Below are positions 1 to 7,994 of a stretch of 64,000 nt of DNA, one piece after another (position 1 is the stretch's first letter; the number at the start of each line of letters is the position of its first letter). Made by a program: the position numbers and the translations under genes. This stretch comes from Halomonas sp. 54_146 (GTDB taxonomy: Bacteria; Pseudomonadota; Gammaproteobacteria; Pseudomonadales; Halomonadaceae), in contig NZ_LGEN01000001.1 in the NCBI RefSeq assembly GCF_001507855.1, forward strand, positions 1 to 64,000, given 5' to 3'. The notes under the pieces were generated by a model. That model made no database searches and was not told the DNA's origin. It saw only the letters and a program-made list of their open reading frames with translations.

Positions 1-158
1 GGTCGTGTCGACATAGCCAGTATAGCACTGTGCATACAGCCAGCAAGGGCATAAGGGCATCCGATGGATGCCGCGCTTATATCCTCTCCCTTCGCGCTAC
101 GCGACTCAGGAAGAGGTATTACGCGCTTTTTGGATAAATAATATGACTGAGGCCTTCT
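1..158. other. Left-edge leader of the AEC transporter gene
   Basis: This stretch precedes the first complete gene. I see no convincing open frame in it and no clear sigma-70 promoter. An ATG at 143 opens a short frame that only shadows the transporter gene. The gene upstream lies outside the window. Confidence 0.4.
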
Positions 159-1106
159 GTGAACTTACTCGAACTGTTTGCTCGCACGCTAGATGTCACG
201 CTGCCAGTTTTTGCCATGGTTTTTGTGGGCCTGGGGTTAAAACAGCTGAAGTGGATCGATAGCGCATTTGTTTCTACCGCCTCAGCATTAGTATTTAAAG
301 CAACGCTCCCCACCTTGATTTTCCTCAGCTTAATAAAAGCCGACCTGAGCGTTGCACTCGATGTATCGCTCTTGGTGTTTTTTGCCGCCGCGACATTAGG
401 ACAGTTTCTATTCAGTTGGGCGTGGGCGCACTACCGCGTGCCGCGCTCCGATCGCGGTGTTTACGTGCAAGGGGCGTTTCGTGGCAATTGCGGCGTTGTA
501 GGGCTAGCACTTGCCGCAGGTATGTACGGCAACTACGGCCTTTCAGCGGGCAGTTTGCTGCTGGGCGTGGTGATTGTGATGTACAACGCACTTTCAGTGG
601 TGGTGCTGGCGTTTTACCAGCCGGGGCAGTCGACGGATTGGCGCAGTCTGCTAAAGAACGTAGTGACGAACCCGCTCATTATTTCCGTGTTTGCCGCACT
701 GCCGTTTACCGCGCTTTCAATCCCGCTACCCAGTTGGTTGATTACCTCAGGGGATTACTTTGCCTCCTTAACGCTACCGCTGGCACTAATTTGTATCGGC
801 GCGACGCTTTCTGTATCCAGCATGCGTAATAGCAGCCAAGTAGCATTAAGCGCTAGTTTAATGAAAATGGTGCTGCTTCCGGTGGTAGCAACGGCCGCCG
901 CGTGGCTGCTGGGTTTTTCAGGCGCGCAGTTGGGCTTGCTGTTTCTCTTTTTCGCCAGCCCATCTGCCGCCGCCAGCTTTGTAATGGTGAAAGCAATAGG
1001 CGGCAACGTCGCGTTAGCGGCCAATATCATTGCCATCACCACCCTGATGGCGAGTATTACTGTCACGCTGGGCGTATTTACGCTGCGTTTACTTGGCTGG
1101 ATCTAG
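159..1106 (+). CDS. AEC family transporter (auxin efflux carrier/malate permease type)
   Basis: This is a 315-residue, almost entirely hydrophobic protein with about ten predicted membrane segments. It has the two repeated five-helix halves and the central hydrophilic loop (around residues 160-175) typical of the AEC family. Family members are inner-membrane secondary carriers, often for malate or other organic acids; the substrate here cannot be read from sequence. The start is a GTG, chosen because the hydrophobic N-terminal helix begins at once and no better in-frame start is visible. The gene stands alone and ends shortly before a tRNA gene. Confidence 0.85.
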   Translation: MNLLELFARTLDVTLPVFAMVFVGLGLKQLKWIDSAFVSTASALVFKATLPTLIFLSLIKADLSVALDVSLLVFFAAATLGQFLFSWAWAHYRVPRSDRGVYVQGAFRGNCGVVGLALAAGMYGNYGLSAGSLLLGVVIVMYNALSVVVLAFYQPGQSTDWRSLLKNVVTNPLIISVFAALPFTALSIPLPSWLITSGDYFASLTLPLALICIGATLSVSSMRNSSQVALSASLMKMVLLPVVATAAAWLLGFSGAQLGLLFLFFASPSAAASFVMVKAIGGNVALAANIIAITTLMASITVTLGVFTLRLLGWI

Positions 1107-1123
1107 GAAGTAGCTTGAAGTAA

Positions 1124-1138
1124 GCCAACCCGGTTGGC
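1124..1138 (+). terminator. Weak stem-loop after the AEC gene
   Basis: A six-base-pair perfect stem (GCCAAC/GTTGGC) with a CCG loop lies 18 bases after the transporter stop codon. It has no T-run, so it is at best a weak or Rho-assisted 3' end. It overlaps the proposed -35 box of the tRNA promoter. Confidence 0.3.
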
Positions 1139-1163
1139 CCTGCTTAAGCGGACGCGTTATACT
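1134..1163 (+). promoter_or_regulatory. Predicted sigma-70 promoter of tRNA-Arg
   Basis: TTGGCC at 1134-1139 and TATACT at 1158-1163 are 18 bases apart. The -10 box is followed by a C-rich discriminator, as is usual for stringently controlled stable-RNA promoters. The mature tRNA starts 31 bases downstream of the -10 box. Confidence 0.55.
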
Positions 1164-1193
1164 ACGCCCCCGCAAGTTTTAGACGATGTCTAA

Positions 1194-1270
1194 GTCCCTG
1201 TAGCTCAGTAGGATAGAGCAGCCGCCTCCTAAGCGGCAGGTCGCAGGTTCGACTCCTGCCAGGGACGCCA
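1194..1270 (+). tRNA. tRNA-Arg (anticodon CCU)
   Basis: A complete 77-base cloverleaf is visible. The acceptor stem is GTCCCTG (1194-1200) with CAGGGAC (1260-1266), followed by a G discriminator and an encoded CCA at 1268-1270. The anticodon stem GCCGC/GCGGC encloses the loop CTCCTAA, so the anticodon is CCT at 1228-1230. The T-arm has GGTTCGACTCC. It decodes AGG, a rare arginine codon. Genes for minor arginine tRNAs are common integration sites for mobile elements, which fits the accessory toxin-antitoxin pair downstream. Confidence 0.97.
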
Positions 1271-1580
1271 ATTAAATCAATGGCTTATTGATATAGCTTT
1301 CCTAGATTTTTGGCTTTTTTTCTTTTCGCCCCCACAGCCGCCCCCGCAGAAATCGCTTGTTTAGTATTGCCGCCTGTCTACGCCGCCATATCAGCCGCCT
1401 ATCTATTAGTGCCCGCTATTTCAGCCATTTATTGGATGAACAGCGGAGTAATTGTTGGTGATGTGCCGGAGTAAACGGCAGCGGATGAGAAATTTTCTCA
1501 GGGTGAGAGTAAAGGTAAAGACGTTAGGCGACTCAGTGAACCATTGTACAGGCTCGCGATCCCTGTTATATCTGGCATTT
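1271..1580. other. Gene-poor stretch downstream of tRNA-Arg, possible element scar
   Basis: No supported gene lies here. A frame without stops runs from about 1292 to 1474 and would encode an alanine- and isoleucine-rich hydrophobic peptide, but it has no start codon at its beginning and no ribosome binding site. A perfect 7+7 inverted repeat (TGAGAAA-T-TTTCTCA) is at 1486-1500. I found no second copy of the tRNA 3' end that could mark an attachment site. Confidence 0.4.
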
Positions 1581-1615
1581 CATCATTATGATGTTGTTAA
1601 GTCATCTTTTTGATG
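1581..1615 (+). promoter_or_regulatory. Operator pair CATC-N5-GATG over the toxin-antitoxin promoter
   Basis: Two copies of the inverted repeat CATC-N5-GATG lie at 1581-1593 and 1603-1615, with start points 22 bases (about two helical turns) apart. The first abuts the proposed -35 box and the second fills the spacer between -35 and -10. This is the expected geometry for autorepression by the helix-turn-helix antitoxin encoded just downstream. Confidence 0.6.
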
Positions 1616-1621
1616 TATATT
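1594..1621 (+). promoter_or_regulatory. Predicted sigma-70 promoter of the first RES/Xre pair
   Basis: TTGTTA at 1594-1599 and TATATT at 1616-1621 are separated by 16 bases. The antitoxin start at 1684 follows a strong Shine-Dalgarno sequence, leaving a leader of roughly 55 bases. Confidence 0.55.
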
Positions 1622-1683
1622 GAAGAAACAAGATGTTACATGCTACCGGTGCTAAACCAGGTGGTTCACGGCAGGAGGTAACG

Positions 1684-2130
1684 ATGGATATCATCGAGAA
1701 GAACAGCACGACTAGCAATGGCATTATGGCTGAGGTCAGTCTGCCGCGTGATGTGTATACCGACCCAGTCGCTTTCATCAGGACTGTCAGGGAAGGCTTG
1801 TCTGGTCGTGTTCTTAAACAAGCAATCGATGCTCTTTCAGCTGACCGAGATCTGTTTGTTCGTCTCTTGGAAACGGACTCTGGTAATTTGCATCGCTTCT
1901 ATAAGCGTAAGGCGCTAGGGCGAGCGCAGAGTGAGGAAGTGCTCGATACGCTGAAGCTGTACGTTGAGACCGCCAAGGTGTTCGGTGATCGCGATATTGG
2001 CCAAGAATGGTTGCACACTGAAGTGCCAGCATTGTCTGGGTCGCGCCCTGTTGAATTGCTGGATACATTCGCCGGTCGTGAAATGGTACGCCAGGTGCTG
2101 CGTAAGATCAGCTACGGTGAATTTAGCTGA
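1684..2130 (+). CDS. Xre/MbcA/ParS-type antitoxin of a RES toxin system
   Basis: This 148-residue protein precedes a RES-domain toxin by a one-base overlap, the usual order for these operons. The C-terminal part (about residues 75-145) contains the helical region and the FAGREMVRQVLRKISYGEF tail matching the toxin-binding end of MbcA/ParS/Xre antitoxins; the N-terminal half should form the DNA-binding domain. An earlier in-frame ATG at 1633 exists, but ATG 1684 follows GGAGG with a five-base gap and is preferred. It should neutralise the toxin and repress the promoter carrying the paired inverted repeats upstream. Assignment rests on gene order and C-terminal similarity. Confidence 0.72.
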   Translation: MDIIEKNSTTSNGIMAEVSLPRDVYTDPVAFIRTVREGLSGRVLKQAIDALSADRDLFVRLLETDSGNLHRFYKRKALGRAQSEEVLDTLKLYVETAKVFGDRDIGQEWLHTEVPALSGSRPVELLDTFAGREMVRQVLRKISYGEFS

Positions 2131-2603
2131 TGAACCTGTATCGCATCGCACCTGAACGCTTCATAAGCAATCTTTCAGGCCATGGTGGTAGCTATCGCGA
2201 TAGAGCCCGATGGAACAATGCTGGCCACCCCGTTCTTTATTTTGGTACGAGTGCCTCCGTGGCCATGCTGGAAATGGGCAACTACATTCCAAACCCGCGT
2301 TTGATACCAAAAGACTATCTGCTGGGAATATTCAAAGTGCGAACTAATGCCATCGAAACAGTAGAGCTAGCTGATTTACCCGATGGTTGGGATCTGTCCC
2401 CCCCTCCTAGTTTCACAAGAAGCATTGGAACAGAGTTTTTGTCATCAGCACGCAACTTAATCCTTCTTGTTCCGAGCACTGCCGCTGCTGGCATTGATCA
2501 AGTTGCTGTTGTTAACCCAATGCACCGCGATATCGAAAAGCTCACACTTGTTAGCACTCAGTCTCGAATATACAACCCGAGATTATTTCAAGGTATTCAG
2601 TGA
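2130..2603 (+). CDS. RES domain toxin (NAD+-depleting family)
   Basis: This 157-residue protein has the RES fold signature: an early Arg (LYRIAPERF), a small-residue turn followed by RARWNNAGHPVLYFG, then SVAMLEM with the conserved Glu. RES toxins studied so far either degrade NAD+ (MbcT type) or ADP-ribosylate a host enzyme (ParT type); which applies here is unknown. The start ATG overlaps the antitoxin stop by one base (TGATG), so translation is coupled. Base composition is more AT-rich than the housekeeping genes nearby, which suggests acquisition beside the tRNA gene. Confidence 0.85.
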   Translation: MNLYRIAPERFISNLSGHGGSYRDRARWNNAGHPVLYFGTSASVAMLEMGNYIPNPRLIPKDYLLGIFKVRTNAIETVELADLPDGWDLSPPPSFTRSIGTEFLSSARNLILLVPSTAAAGIDQVAVVNPMHRDIEKLTLVSTQSRIYNPRLFQGIQ

Positions 2604-2838
2604 GAAGGAAATCCTCCACGGCTTCCTCAATCGGGCGAGGGGTTTATGCGGTTTTCGGCTAAACACTAAATTTAAACCCGAGCATCACAAATCCTACCGC
2701 ATGGCTTACTCTTTTGGGGCAATGCCTCATTAAAAATCAGGTGCTTATTGCTGGCGTTGATTCCCTAAACGCTAAGACGAATGATACTGTAATGGTGCTA
2801 CCTGCTTGGCTGTCTACGATAATAAATTTGAGCGTTCT
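2604..2838. other. Intergenic stretch, no gene recognised
   Basis: The 235 bases between the RES toxin and the hydrolase gene show no supported coding frame or RNA. A possible TTG start at 2806 in frame with the hydrolase was considered, but ATG 2839 is preferred. Confidence 0.4.
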
Positions 2839-3648
2839 ATGACCTCTATTCGCCACCTGCTTAACGTCAACGAACTCGGTCATGGCACTACACCGTTACT
2901 GCTGATTCACGGTTTAGGCTGTGACCAAACGGTATGGCGTCGCCTGCTCCCCATGCTTGAGAACGACTACCGCCTGATCCTTGTCGACCTGGCTGGCTTC
3001 GGCTATTCCGCGCCACAAGCCTATGACGCCAAGCGCCATGGCACGCCTTCCGGGCACGCCGATGACATCGCGGCCTTGTGCGATGAGTTGAACCTGGAAG
3101 ACGCCGTGATGCTTGGCCATTCTATTGGCGGCACCATTGGTATGCTTGCCTCCATTCAGCGACCTAAGGCCTTTCGGCGTTTGGCGATGGTCTGCAGCTC
3201 AGCCCGCTACCTTGATGATCCGCCTGACTACCGTGGAGGCTACACCCGCGAGCAGTTAGAAAGCCTGATGCAGCTAATGGAGCAAAACTATCAAGACTGG
3301 GCCGGTACTGTCTCGCGGGTGGCCTTGGGCGATGCTGCCACTGAATCCCGCCAGTTGAATCTTCAGCAGCGCTTTCTTGAAGTATCGCCCGATGTGCTGC
3401 GCCCCCTGGCAAACAGTATTTTCTTGGGCGATACCCGCCATCACCTAGCCCATGTCACGGTGCCCAGCCTGATCGTTCAAGCCGCACGGGACGCCATGGT
3501 GCCCCTTGAAGCGGCTCAATACCTGCAACAGCACCTTTCTGAGAGCGAGTTAGTGGTGTTAGATACAGGCGGCCATTACCCCCAGCTAACCGCCCCCGAT
3601 ATCCTGGCGAAGGCGCTTCAGGCGCGGCTTGTGATGCAGGGAGGTTGA
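2839..3648 (+). CDS. RsbQ/KAI2-like alpha/beta hydrolase
   Basis: This 269-residue cytoplasmic protein is close in layout to Bacillus RsbQ and plant KAI2/D14. It has HGLGCDQTVW near the N-terminus, the nucleophile motif GHSIGG (Ser95), Asp218 in ARDAMVPLE and His246 in GGHYPQ. The triad spacing nearly equals that of RsbQ (96/219/247), which supports ATG 2839 over an in-frame TTG at 2806. The lid segment YLDDPPDYRGGY also resembles RsbQ. RsbQ works as a ligand-cleaving sensor for a PAS-domain partner; here the next gene, four bases on, encodes a PAS-GGDEF protein, so a sensor-hydrolase role is likely. The ligand is unknown. Confidence 0.82.
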   Translation: MTSIRHLLNVNELGHGTTPLLLIHGLGCDQTVWRRLLPMLENDYRLILVDLAGFGYSAPQAYDAKRHGTPSGHADDIAALCDELNLEDAVMLGHSIGGTIGMLASIQRPKAFRRLAMVCSSARYLDDPPDYRGGYTREQLESLMQLMEQNYQDWAGTVSRVALGDAATESRQLNLQQRFLEVSPDVLRPLANSIFLGDTRHHLAHVTVPSLIVQAARDAMVPLEAAQYLQQHLSESELVVLDTGGHYPQLTAPDILAKALQARLVMQGG

Positions 3649-3652
3649 CACA

Positions 3653-4687
3653 ATGGCCCCGAGGGGAGCAGATCTCGCCCACTGGTGGCAGTGCGCACCG
3701 TCTGGTCAGGTCGTCGTCGACGAGCAGGGCAGTATGCTGCAGGTTAACCAGACCCTTAGCGACTGGTTGGGGCGGCCGGTGGAGCAGCTGATTAACCGCC
3801 CCGTCAGTGAGCTGTTTACCGTTGAGGCACGCATGCTCTACCAGGGGGCGCTAGCCTTTCAGCTAATAGATGTAGGGGCGGTCGATGAAGTCCATCTCAG
3901 CCTGCGCCTTGAAAACGGTGAAGCCCTGCCGGTGTTGTGCAGTGCGCGCCTTGTGGGGGCTCAACATGCACCCATAACGCTGCTCTCCCTGTTGCCTATT
4001 GCGCGCAAAAACCAGCTGGAGCGCGAACTGTTGCAGGCTCGCCAGGCAGCCCAGCAGGCGCTGGAAGAGAAGCAGGCGGTGATCGCTGAGCTTGAAGCCA
4101 TGCGCGCCTTATTAGAAACGCATAACCACTCATTAAAAACGCATAACAGCTCATTGGAAACGCATAATAAAGAGCTGCAGCACCTCACCTTGAAACTGGG
4201 GCATGAGGCTAGAAGCGACCCGCTAACGGGCTTGCCTAACCGGCGCCATTTCGATCTCGCCCTGCAAGAGCGGCTGGCTCGCGTTGCCGTTAATCGACAC
4301 TCTGATATTTTTAGCGTCGCCATTTTAGATATTGACCACTTTAAGCCGATTAACGACCTTCACGGCCATGGGGTTGGTGACCAAGTGCTGCAACAGCTTG
4401 CGAAGCTGCTTGCCTCGCAGCTGCGCGGGCGTGACATTGCCGCACGCATTGGAGGCGAGGAATTCGCCTTGTTGATGCCAGAAACGTCACTCGACGAAGC
4501 CTGTAACGCCTTAGAGCGCTTGCGCCGAGCCATTGAGACCTACCGCTGGCAGCCAGTGCCGATTACCGCCAGTTTGGGCGTGACGGGCTATCTGCCCGGA
4601 GACACCAGCGAAAGCATAATGGCACGCGCCGACCGCGCCCTCTACACGGCCAAACATCTTGGGCGTAACCACGTTGCCAAAGGATGA
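3653..4687 (+). CDS. PAS-GGDEF diguanylate cyclase
   Basis: This 344-residue soluble protein makes cyclic di-GMP from two GTP. A PAS domain spans about residues 8-105. A coiled-coil linker (about 115-175) follows, containing three copies of a seven-residue unit (L-E/K-T-H-N-x-x). The GGDEF domain spans about 180-344. The active-site motif GGEEF is intact at 267-271, and an RxxD inhibitory site (Arg258-Asp261) sits five residues before it, so product inhibition is expected. The start follows GGAGG. The gene is in an operon with the RsbQ-like hydrolase upstream and the GGDEF-EAL gene downstream, which suggests the hydrolase feeds its signal to this PAS domain. Confidence 0.9.
   Translation: MAPRGADLAHWWQCAPSGQVVVDEQGSMLQVNQTLSDWLGRPVEQLINRPVSELFTVEARMLYQGALAFQLIDVGAVDEVHLSLRLENGEALPVLCSARLVGAQHAPITLLSLLPIARKNQLERELLQARQAAQQALEEKQAVIAELEAMRALLETHNHSLKTHNSSLETHNKELQHLTLKLGHEARSDPLTGLPNRRHFDLALQERLARVAVNRHSDIFSVAILDIDHFKPINDLHGHGVGDQVLQQLAKLLASQLRGRDIAARIGGEEFALLMPETSLDEACNALERLRRAIETYRWQPVPITASLGVTGYLPGDTSESIMARADRALYTAKHLGRNHVAKG
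4112..4174 (+). repeat. Three in-frame 21-bp tandem repeats (coiled-coil heptads)
   Basis: Three successive 21-base units at 4112-4132, 4133-4153 and 4154-4174 encode the heptads LETHNHS, LKTHNSS and LETHNKE in the linker of the diguanylate cyclase. Each unit is exactly one heptad, so copy-number change would lengthen the coiled coil without changing its phase. Confidence 0.9.
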
Positions 4688-4699
4688 AAGGAGCTTGCC

Positions 4700-7600
4700 A
4701 TGCGAGCCAGAGCGGCTGAAGTAAGCGCACGTGACGATACTGATTTGCCTTATCGAATACGCGATATCGCCATGGATGTTGGCCTGCTGATGGCCGCCGC
4801 TACCTTTACCTTATTAGGGGGAACGGGGCTTTTAGGTCACCTTGCGGGTATTACCTATCCGCTGAGCAAGTTGATGGTGGCCGATGCGGCTGTGGCGGGC
4901 TTTCTGGCTGGCCTGTGCCTGCTGGGCTGGCTGTTTAATCGGCGTTGGCTGAGATACTTCGCCGCCATACCGCTAGCATTAATCACTCTATATACCCTGC
5001 TGCACAACGGCTTGGCAGGCGGCCCATGGAGTGGGGAATCGTGGCTGTCGGGTGGGCCGAGAATCCTCTCAATAGCTGCGCTTCTGCTGTTCTTGGTCGC
5101 CCTGTGTACTGCGCTAGGCATGAAGCGGCCTTGGTATCGATTGGTCTGGGCAAGTAGTGGGTTATTGGCACTGGGAGCGGGAGGGTTTTCGATACTGCTA
5201 ATCCTGCTTCCCGCTAGCCGCCTCAGTTGGGTAGAAAACTTTGTATCATCCCCCATACTCGCCACCCTTTACGCCTTGCTGGGTGGGTTGGCCTTCTTGG
5301 TCGCTGCTTGGCGCGGCAGCCGCCGCTTACTGCCTTTGGGGAGGCTAACCCAGCTTGCTGCAGTGGCCGGTGTAATGGTGAGCTGTTTGGCCTGGTACAC
5401 CCTTAACTGGAGTGCCCAGAGCAACATGCAGCGCCAGGCTGCCACCTTGATGGACAATGCAGCGCTCAACGCACGCCACGCGATTAAAGTGCAGCTGGAT
5501 TTGATCCAGCGGCTGGCCTGGCGACAAGGGCTGAACGATCACCAGCGTCAAGCAGGAGGCTGGGAGCATGATGTACAAACCTACTTCCAGCACGCCCCTT
5601 ATCTAAAAACGCTGGCCTTACTGAACCCCGATGGCGAGCTTGAGGCAATTCGTGCTTCATCTGAGCAATATCAGCGCCGCCTCGTTGAAGAGATGGATCT
5701 ATCGCACCTTCGTGATTCACAGGCACTGGAATGGTCGGAAACAACGGCTTTCACCGTGCCTAACAGCCCGCGCACGCTGCTGCTGGTGGCACCCCTGGGC
5801 AACGCAGGCGGGCAACTGATTGCCGAATTAGACCTGGCAGAACTGCTTGAGCGCGAACTCAGTGTTCAATTGAATCAGTTCCGGCTCTCGGTAGGAGGAG
5901 ACACCCCCTACCTGGTCTTGAGGCAAGCTGAAAGCGCCGCCCAAGATCACCTTGCCCGCCCGCTGCCGCATCTGGAGCGCCGTGAAATTGGGCTTCCCGG
6001 TGGTTCCCGGCTGGTGCTTGATGTTCATATGGATTCGGTTTCAGGCTTACTGCGCGCCGGTATTATGCCGGCCGGTTTTGCGATCGCAGGCTTAACGCTT
6101 AGTTACCTGCTGGCTCTGAGCTTGGGGCTGGTGAGGCTGGTGCTGTTGCGTTCGCGGGAGCTAATGGCGGCTCGGCAGCGCATTGAAGCGCAGTACGATC
6201 TTGAACAGCGATTTCGTTCGCTCTATCTCTACCATCCTGACGGTGTCTTCTCGCTCGACTGCGAAGGCCGCATCGTCACCGCTAACGATGCCTGCAGCCA
6301 CATAACCGGGCGCCCGAATGAAACGTTTCTGGGCAGCCATTTTTCTACCCTGCTGCAGCCACAAGATATGAAGCCGATGCAGGAGCTGTACGCCGCCACC
6401 CTGATCGGTCACCCAGGCCAGGTAATCTTGCGGGTAATGCACCAAGACGGCCACCTGCGAACCCTAGACGTAACCAGCATGCCCATCATTGTTGACGGCG
6501 TGACCCAAGGGGTTTTTTGCATCGCGAAAGACATCACTCAACAGCATGAACAGGAAGCCCAGCTGGCTTACCAGGCGACGCATGACCTGCTAACCGGTTT
6601 ACCCAACCACGCCACCTTTGATACACGCTTGAGAGAAGCGTTTGAGCAAGCGCAGCAAAAGGGGAGCGTACTGGTGGTGATGCATCTCGACCTAGACGGT
6701 TTCAAAGCAATCAATGACGGGTTGGGCTATCACATTGGCAACCAGCTGCTAGTAGCGGTGGCCGACAGGCTGCAGCAGGTTATTGGGCAAGATGCGACTC
6801 TGGCACGGCTCACCGGCGATGAGTTTGCCTTACTGTTCACCCACCTTGATGGCTGTCAGGCTGGCATCAATATTGCCGAACGGATGCTAGACGCCCTGTC
6901 AGCGCCGTTCCAAATCGAAGACAAGCCTGTTCATGTAAGTGCCAGCATCGGCATTGCCTGTAACTGCTCTGTCGTCGAAAATGCCTATGAGCTGATGCAG
7001 CGCGCCGACCTCGCCATGAGCGGTGCCAAGCAACAAGGCCGCAATACCTGGCAATGGTACAAAGGCAACGACCAGCAGATGACCGAAGCATCGGTGCTGC
7101 TACGCCATGACTTGCATACCGCGCTGAAAAATAACCAGTTTGAACTCTACTACCAGCCAATCGTAGAGGCGGTGAATGGTCGCATCCGCGGCCTGGAAGC
7201 GCTGATCCGCTGGCATCATCCCGAGAAGGGCATGATCTCTCCTGGCGTATTTATCCCGCTAGCTGAGCAAACTGGGCAAATCATTCCGCTGGGGCGCTGG
7301 ATTCTGCAGCGAGTTTGCCAAGACGCCGCCACCCTGTACGCCGCGGGCAAGCGCGTAGTGCCGGTCGCGGTCAATATCTCTTCCCTGCAGTTCCGGCGGG
7401 CAGGCTTCCTGGAGGATGTTCAGCAGGCGCTGAGTGATTCGGGGCTGCCACCTAAGCTATTGGAGATTGAAGTCACCGAAAGTGTGCTGCTAGATGGAGC
7501 CGAGCAAGCCATCGAGCTAATCAACCAGCTTAATGCAATGGGCATCAACGTAGCACTCGATGATTTTGGCACGGGTTTTTCTAGCTTGAGTTACCTGCGC

Positions 7601-7885
7601 GACCTACCGATTCACAAGGTCAAACTGGATCGCGCCTTCATTAAGGACATCACCACTAATAGGCGTAATGCGGCAATCGTGCAGGGGATTATCACCATGT
7701 CGCACCACCTAGACCTGGTGGTTGTCGCTGAAGGCATCGAAGAGCGCGACCAACAGCAGGATCTGGTTCGCCGTCACTGCAATCTATTGCAAGGGTTCCT
7801 CTTTGCCAAACCCATGCCGCTGGCAGCCGTCATGGCACTGCCTGATCTTTTGCCCTTCGGCGAGACGACCGCCGCCAAACGCTGA
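4700..7885 (+). CDS. Membrane-bound PAS-GGDEF-EAL cyclic di-GMP protein
   Basis: The 1061-residue protein begins with a hydrophobic block of about seven helices (residues 25-225), then a periplasmic sensor-like region (about 240-445), a further helix (about 455-480), a PAS domain (about 505-625), GGDEF (about 635-790) and EAL (about 805-1055). The cyclase motif reads TGDEF at 705-709, so its first Gly is replaced. The EAL motif (833-835, EALIRWHHP), DDFGTGFSS, KLDRAFI and VVAEGIE are all present, so phosphodiesterase activity is the most likely output, with the GGDEF domain perhaps a GTP sensor. It starts after AAGGAG, 12 bases behind the cyclase gene, giving a synthesis/degradation pair in one operon. 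Confidence 0.9.
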   Translation: MRARAAEVSARDDTDLPYRIRDIAMDVGLLMAAATFTLLGGTGLLGHLAGITYPLSKLMVADAAVAGFLAGLCLLGWLFNRRWLRYFAAIPLALITLYTLLHNGLAGGPWSGESWLSGGPRILSIAALLLFLVALCTALGMKRPWYRLVWASSGLLALGAGGFSILLILLPASRLSWVENFVSSPILATLYALLGGLAFLVAAWRGSRRLLPLGRLTQLAAVAGVMVSCLAWYTLNWSAQSNMQRQAATLMDNAALNARHAIKVQLDLIQRLAWRQGLNDHQRQAGGWEHDVQTYFQHAPYLKTLALLNPDGELEAIRASSEQYQRRLVEEMDLSHLRDSQALEWSETTAFTVPNSPRTLLLVAPLGNAGGQLIAELDLAELLERELSVQLNQFRLSVGGDTPYLVLRQAESAAQDHLARPLPHLERREIGLPGGSRLVLDVHMDSVSGLLRAGIMPAGFAIAGLTLSYLLALSLGLVRLVLLRSRELMAARQRIEAQYDLEQRFRSLYLYHPDGVFSLDCEGRIVTANDACSHITGRPNETFLGSHFSTLLQPQDMKPMQELYAATLIGHPGQVILRVMHQDGHLRTLDVTSMPIIVDGVTQGVFCIAKDITQQHEQEAQLAYQATHDLLTGLPNHATFDTRLREAFEQAQQKGSVLVVMHLDLDGFKAINDGLGYHIGNQLLVAVADRLQQVIGQDATLARLTGDEFALLFTHLDGCQAGINIAERMLDALSAPFQIEDKPVHVSASIGIACNCSVVENAYELMQRADLAMSGAKQQGRNTWQWYKGNDQQMTEASVLLRHDLHTALKNNQFELYYQPIVEAVNGRIRGLEALIRWHHPEKGMISPGVFIPLAEQTGQIIPLGRWILQRVCQDAATLYAAGKRVVPVAVNISSLQFRRAGFLEDVQQALSDSGLPPKLLEIEVTESVLLDGAEQAIELINQLNAMGINVALDDFGTGFSSLSYLRDLPIHKVKLDRAFIKDITTNRRNAAIVQGIITMSHHLDLVVVAEGIEERDQQQDLVRRHCNLLQGFLFAKPMPLAAVMALPDLLPFGETTAAKR

Positions 7886-7924
7886 GTGAACGTGATAAAT
7901 TTAACCTGCCCATCCCACGGCTAA

Positions 7925-7964
7925 TTATTGACAGCTAACTATCCTTATTGACAGATAACTATCC
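7925..7964 (+). repeat. Two 20-bp direct repeats upstream of the creA-like gene
   Basis: Two adjacent 20-base copies (7925-7944 and 7945-7964) differ at one base and begin TTATTGACAG. They lie in the leader between the GGDEF-EAL gene and the creA-like gene. Each contains TTGACA, so the duplication may have doubled a -35 element. Confidence 0.85.
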
Positions 7965-7994
7965 TACGACTAACCATTTTAAAGAGTGCTACCC

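Noticed and set aside
1124..1138. Small hairpin considered as a strong terminator of the AEC gene
   Set aside because: Only six pairs and no T-run, and it overlaps the tRNA promoter; reported only at low confidence.
1292..1474. Stop-free frame after tRNA-Arg encoding an Ala/Ile-rich peptide
   Set aside because: No start codon at its beginning, no ribosome binding site and no recognised similarity; kept only as part of the scar description.
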